Shown here: positions 7,877 to 10,880 of the stretch, piece after piece | Layout: each line of letters begins with the position of its first letter | How positions within the stretch are numbered: position 1 is the stretch's first letter | NCBI GenBank assembly: GCA_020833055.1 | Contig: JAJHQZ010000018.1 | Coordinates: forward strand, 1 to 10,880 | Direction of reading: 5' to 3' | Origin: Candidatus Korarchaeum sp. | Lineage (GTDB): Archaea; Korarchaeota; Korarchaeia; Korarchaeales; Korarchaeaceae | Length of the DNA stretch: 10,880 nucleotides | The notes under the pieces: generated by a model | The model's input: only the letters and a program-made list of their open reading frames with translations | What the model was told of the DNA's origin: nothing | The model's database searches: none | Program-made: the position numbers and the translations under genes

Positions 7877-9235
7877 ATGTACTTGGAGAAGGCTCTGAGC
7901 AAGGGGCTCGAATTAGGAGCTGAATTCGTTGAGCTGAGGGAGGAGCGTTCATTGAGCACTATAATAAGGGTAGTTGATGGGGTCATAAGGGAGCTCAGCT
8001 CGGGGGACGAGTTGAGGATAAGTGTGAGGACTCTTTACAATGGAGGGTGGGGCTTCAGCGTCGCTGGATCTGAAGAGGAGCTAGATGATGCACTGAAAGA
8101 ATCCTTCAAGCTCGCTAAACTCTCCTCTAAGTGGTCCTCGAAGTTCGAAGCAGATTGGCCATCCTTCAAGGGGAGTTACGAAGTCCTGGGGAAGGAACCA
8201 GCATGGGAGGTCCCATTGGAGAGGAAGATAAGCATTTTAATAGATCAGCATAAGATCGCTAGCTCTATAAGAGGTGTGAAGAATACTAACATCCACTTAT
8301 TAGATTCTTTGAGGGAAACGAGGGTCATGAATTCCCTGGGGACGGACACTAGGCAGAGGATATCGAGGGTGAGGATCTCCTCCTACATATTCGCCCACGA
8401 GTCCGGGGTCACTGAAGCCGCTTTCGAATCCGAGGGGGGATTGGGTGGAATTGAGATAATAGAGGGAGCTGATGTAGCTGAGAGAGCTGCTAAGAGGGCT
8501 GTAGAAGCCCTATCCGCAGTACCGGCGCCTCCAGGGAAGCACAGAGCTATCCTGGATCCTAAGTTAGCTGGTGTATTCATACACGAGGCATTCGGTCACG
8601 CTGCTGAGGGGGATGCAGTGCTCAACAATGAGAGCATACTCACAGATATGATGGGAAAGCGGGTGGGCGCGCCCTCCGTTAGCGTAGTAGATGACCCCAC
8701 TATAGAGGGGCTCTACGGGAGCTATAAGTACGATGACGAGGGGACCGAGGCCAGGAGGAAGTACATAGTGAAGGGAGGCATCCTCTCGGGATATCTGACG
8801 AACCTAGAGGTATCTAAGAAGCTGGGGGTTGAGCCCACGGGTAATGCGAGGTCAATGGATTTCGGAAACCCGCCTGAAGTCAGGATGTCCAATACTTTCA
8901 TAGAACCTGGGGACTGGAGCTTCGAGGAGATGTTATCTGAGATTAAGGAGGGGATTTACGCTATAGGGTCCCTCTATGGATATACAGATCCCGCTAAGGG
9001 CCAGTTCATGTTCAAAGCTGAGGGGGGTTGGTTGATAGAGAGGGGGGAACTCAAGAGGAGGCTGAGGGAAGTGGCTATCACTGGTATGACCCTGGAGGTC
9101 CTGCACGATATCGAAGCTATCGGGAAGGAGCTCTCCTATGACCCAGGGAGCTGCGGGAAGAAGAATCAATTCGTGCCTGTGACCACTGGCTCCCCTCACA
9201 TAATGGTGAGGAGTATCGTATTCGGAGGGAGGTGA
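7877..9235 (+). CDS. tldD: TldD family metalloprotease
   Basis: The 452-residue protein is the catalytic half of the TldD/TldE heterodimer, a cytoplasmic Zn protease that degrades unfolded peptides and, in bacteria, matures microcin B17 and acts on CcdA. The zinc site is intact: HEAFGH (H236, E237, H241) within HEAFGHAAEGD, and a conserved GSCGK with C426 at the position of the third ligand in E. coli TldD. Length is close to the family norm (about 450-480). The start ATG at 7877 lies directly at the predicted transcript start, suggesting a leaderless message. The stop codon lies within the ribosome site of pmbA four bases before the next ATG, so the two subunits are made together. Confidence 0.95.
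   Translation: MYLEKALSKGLELGAEFVELREERSLSTIIRVVDGVIRELSSGDELRISVRTLYNGGWGFSVAGSEEELDDALKESFKLAKLSSKWSSKFEADWPSFKGSYEVLGKEPAWEVPLERKISILIDQHKIASSIRGVKNTNIHLLDSLRETRVMNSLGTDTRQRISRVRISSYIFAHESGVTEAAFESEGGLGGIEIIEGADVAERAAKRAVEALSAVPAPPGKHRAILDPKLAGVFIHEAFGHAAEGDAVLNNESILTDMMGKRVGAPSVSVVDDPTIEGLYGSYKYDDEGTEARRKYIVKGGILSGYLTNLEVSKKLGVEPTGNARSMDFGNPPEVRMSNTFIEPGDWSFEEMLSEIKEGIYAIGSLYGYTDPAKGQFMFKAEGGWLIERGELKRRLREVAITGMTLEVLHDIEAIGKELSYDPGSCGKKNQFVPVTTGSPHIMVRSIVFGGR
9228..9235 (+). promoter_or_regulatory. Perfect Shine-Dalgarno for pmbA, overlapping the tldD stop
   Basis: GGAGGTGA is a full match to the archaeal anti-SD sequence and contains the tldD TGA stop. It lies 4 bases before the ATG at 9240, which points to termination-reinitiation coupling and equal subunit synthesis. 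Confidence 0.7.
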
Positions 9236-9239
9236 CCTC

Positions 9240-10559
9240 ATGTTAGTGGAGGAAGCTGTCAAGTCGGCTATGAGGAGCGGAGCTGATGAAGCTGAGGGGT
9301 TCGAGATAAGCGTGAGGAGGATATCCCTGAGCGTTGAGAAGGGAGTATTGAAGACAGCCAGCAGCATTAGGGAAACTGGGCTCGGAGTTATAGCTGTAAT
9401 AGGTAAGAAGCTGGGTATAGCTTTCGCGACGAATCCTATAGATGGGCAGTCCGTCGGGAAGAGAGCTTATATCAATGCAAAAGCTTCCCCAGAGGATCCA
9501 GACTTCCAATCTCTCCCGGACCCCCGTGAAGTGGAGTTAATGGACTGCGTCATGGATCCGAGGATAAGGGACGCTGAGGTAGATGATGCCTCATCTCTCT
9601 TCATGGAGTCGATAGATGCAGCTAAGGTATCTCGGAGCATAGTCTCAGTATCCGGTATCTTCGACCTGATCTACAGCGAGGTATCGATATTCAGCTCCAG
9701 GGGAGTCGATGCTAGGGAGGGGAGGACCTCTTATCACGTATTCCTAGAGGTATCAGCGAAGGACGGGGATAGGAGGGGATCTGGATTCAATTTCTCGGAT
9801 GGTAGGGAGCTGGATTCTTTGGATCCAAGGAGACTGGGGGAGGAGGCTGGGGAGATAGCCCTGATGAGCTTGGATTCCACTAGGATAGGTGTCGAGGAGC
9901 TACCAGTTATATTCAAACCCAAGTCCCTATACGCGATAATCCCCTTCATAGTAGATCAAGCGGCTAATGCTGAGAACTTACACTACGGGAGGAGCTTCCT
10001 CACTGGGAGGCTCTCCACTCAAGTCGCTAGGGAGGGGGTGAGCCTGATAGACGATGGTAGGATCCCCTGGCTCATAGGCAGCTCTAGTTTCGATGATGAG
10101 GGGATCCCCAAGGGGAGGACTGTCGTTATCGATAAAGGAGTATTCAAGAGCCCGATATACAATTGGTACGCTGCTAAGAGGGAGGGTAGGGAGAGCACTG
10201 GGAACGCCTCTAGGGATTACAGGAGGGCGCCATCTATATCTGCTAATAACGTCCTCTTGCAAGCCCCGGGATTGGAGATGAGTGAGGATGAGCTCATCGA
10301 TGTCAATAGGGGCATATTAGTGTTGTACACATGGGATACCCCGAACTTAGCTACTGGTGAGTTCAGTGGTATGGCTGAGACAGCTTTCCTCATAGAGAGA
10401 GGGGAGATAAAGAAGTCCCTCAGGCAGACTGGGATAGCCTTCACTATAGAAGGGGCTCTGAAGGGGCTGGAGGGTGTCGGTAAGGAAGTAGAGCCCGCGG
10501 GCCGATATTACGGGGGATCTATCAGGATAAGGGCCAGGGTCTCTGGACCGGGACTTTAA
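9240..10559 (+). CDS. pmbA: PmbA/TldE family protein, non-catalytic partner of TldD
   Basis: A 439-residue homologue of TldD lacking the HExxxH zinc motif: the equivalent region (about 236-262, IVDQAANAENLHYGRSFLTG) has no such pair, as is normal for TldE/PmbA. Family landmarks are the N-terminal SVEKGVLKTASSIRETGLG (31-49), SSFDDEGIPKGRTVVIDKG (282-300), the STGNASRDY segment (319-327) and the C-terminal GEFSGMAETAFLIERGEI. It forms the heterodimer with TldD and helps gate the protease channel. The last codons and the TAA stop overlap a degenerate inverted CRISPR-like repeat starting at 10554. T-rich CTCTTTT at 10563-10569 may end the transcript. Confidence 0.94.
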   Translation: MLVEEAVKSAMRSGADEAEGFEISVRRISLSVEKGVLKTASSIRETGLGVIAVIGKKLGIAFATNPIDGQSVGKRAYINAKASPEDPDFQSLPDPREVELMDCVMDPRIRDAEVDDASSLFMESIDAAKVSRSIVSVSGIFDLIYSEVSIFSSRGVDAREGRTSYHVFLEVSAKDGDRRGSGFNFSDGRELDSLDPRRLGEEAGEIALMSLDSTRIGVEELPVIFKPKSLYAIIPFIVDQAANAENLHYGRSFLTGRLSTQVAREGVSLIDDGRIPWLIGSSSFDDEGIPKGRTVVIDKGVFKSPIYNWYAAKREGRESTGNASRDYRRAPSISANNVLLQAPGLEMSEDELIDVNRGILVLYTWDTPNLATGEFSGMAETAFLIERGEIKKSLRQTGIAFTIEGALKGLEGVGKEVEPAGRYYGGSIRIRARVSGPGL

Positions 10560-10621
10560 ATCCTCTTTTCATCGGACATACATTAAGGCTCACGACCCCC
10601 ATCCGACCTCTCCCACTGACC
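10554..10621 (-). repeat. Inverted degenerate copy of the right-edge repeat and its upstream sequence
   Basis: Positions 10554-10596 match the reverse complement of 10837-10880 at 40 of 44 aligned columns (three mismatches, one gap). The similarity fades out over 10597-10621 against 10812-10836, with about 15 of 24 positions equal and mostly transitions. It includes CTTTAAATCCTCTTTTCATC, a decayed form of the repeat, and GGCTCACGAC. The part corresponding to the right-hand TATA box (GGTTAAATAGG) reads GGTCGGATGGG here, so its promoter is lost. There is no second copy further left; the pmbA coding sequence begins immediately. Confidence 0.8.
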
Positions 10622-10709
10622 TCCTCCCCGCCCTTCAGGTTTCATCAGTTCCCCGCACCTATTCTGGTTTACAACTGAGAGCCTCGCCATTTATGGCGGG
10701 GAGGGGTCA
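10617..10709. repeat. IS200/IS605-like palindromic end motifs
   Basis: TGACCTCCTCCCCGCC (10617-10632) is an imperfect inverted partner of GGCGGGGAGGGGTCA (10695-10709). The latter is the 3' arm of a stable hairpin 10682-10701 (CCTCGCCA/TGGCGGGG, one G-T pair). A GGCGGGGAGGAGGTCA-like sequence after such a hairpin resembles, from memory, the right ends of archaeal IS200/IS605 (tnpB/omega-RNA) elements and palindrome-associated relics. No transposase gene is present. A further small hairpin, GCCTC-CCATC-GAGGC, lies at 10724-10738. Confidence 0.4.
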
Positions 10710-10790
10710 GAGCTCCATCCCATGCCTCCCATCGAGGCACGGGCATCCCTCTGTGGAACATCCCGAAGGACATTCAGGCTCTCAATATAA
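10620..10790 (+). pseudogene. Possible remnant of a TnpB C-terminus
   Basis: A frame open from 10620 to TAA at 10788-10790 reads through the GC-rich hairpin (SLAIYGGEGSELHP) and ends with MPPIEARASLCG followed by TSRRTFRLSI. Archaeal tnpB genes often run through the terminal hairpin in this way. It has no start with a ribosome site and is only 56 codons, so it is either a relic or chance. Confidence 0.2.
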
Positions 10791-10855
10791 TGCTTTAATA
10801 ATGCTCGGAGGGGTTTGTGGAAAAGGTTAAATAGGTGTCGTGAGCCGTAATATAT
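10740..10855 (+). promoter_or_regulatory. Putative CRISPR leader with BRE/TATA
   Basis: The sequence becomes more AT-rich toward the right (ATATAATGCTTTAATAATGC at about 10785). It then shows AAAAGG followed by TTAAATAG, a BRE/TATA element at about 10821-10833. Transcription would begin near 10856, at the start of the repeat-like sequence. GTGTCGTGAGCC (10835-10846) is conserved in the inverted copy, which suggests a functional leader element, for example for integration. The left limit of the leader is arbitrary. Confidence 0.4.
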
Positions 10856-10880
10856 GTCTCGATGAAAAGAGGATTGAAAG
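10856..10880 (+). CRISPR. CRISPR-like repeat at the window edge (array would lie beyond)
   Basis: The last ~25 bases end in GATGAAAAGAGGATTGAAAG, with the ATTGAAAG 3' end that becomes the 5' handle of crRNAs in many crenarchaeal arrays. Only one copy is visible because the window stops at its last base. The 5' limit of the repeat is a guess. No cas gene is in the window. Confidence 0.5.

Noticed and set aside
8933-9367. 144-codon minus-strand frame across tldD/pmbA
   Set aside because: Shadow of two well-supported genes on the other strand, with no domain features.

Overview
The window looks like a piece of an archaeal chromosome, probably from a hyperthermophilic member of the Thermoproteota/Korarchaeota part of the tree. 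The evidence is BRE/TATA-type promoters, leaderless or very short 5' leaders, Shine-Dalgarno sites of the GGAGGTGA type, heavy use of AGG/AGA for Arg and ATA for Ile, a crenarchaeal-style membrane hydrogenase with Isp1/Isp2 partners, and a CRISPR-like repeat ending in ATTGAAAG at the right edge. A Korarchaeum-like source is a guess from overall flavour and was not tested.

Layout. Positions 1-106 (+) hold the end of a probable structured RNA with a textbook kink-turn. Positions 124-6446 (-) are one tightly packed operon, transcribed right to left: a Tat-exported [NiFe] hydrogenase small subunit, the large subunit, a cytochrome-b-like membrane protein (Isp1), an HdrD/DsrK-like iron-sulfur protein (Isp2), an unrecognised 220-residue protein, and the hydrogenase maturation protease. 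Positions 6492-7070 are an AT-rich stretch with no gene I can support. Next come tatA (+), a small YkgJ-type Cys-cluster protein (-), and a tldD-pmbA (tldD-tldE) pair (+). Positions 10554-10880 are a complex non-coding segment. It contains a CRISPR-like repeat with an upstream promoter at the window edge, an inverted degenerate copy of the same repeat plus upstream sequence overlapping the pmbA stop codon, and IS200/IS605-like palindromic motifs in between.

How the genes work together. The small and large subunits would fold together in the cytoplasm. The protease trims the large-subunit C-terminus after nickel insertion, and the complex then leaves through the Tat system (TatA is the next gene cluster; TatC is not in the window). 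Outside the membrane, H2 electrons would pass along the small-subunit Fe-S chain to the Isp1 haems and across to cytoplasmic Isp2, whose non-cubane-type [4Fe-4S] domain suggests a thiol/disulfide or quinone-linked acceptor. TldD/TldE is an unrelated peptidase unit.

Most interesting points: (1) the inverted leader-plus-repeat duplication at the right edge; (2) a possible catalytically dead second maturation-protease-like protein beside the real protease; (3) a Cys-to-Asp change at a proximal-cluster ligand of the hydrogenase; (4) complete loss of cysteines from the first CCG domain of Isp2; (5) the kink-turn RNA at the left edge.
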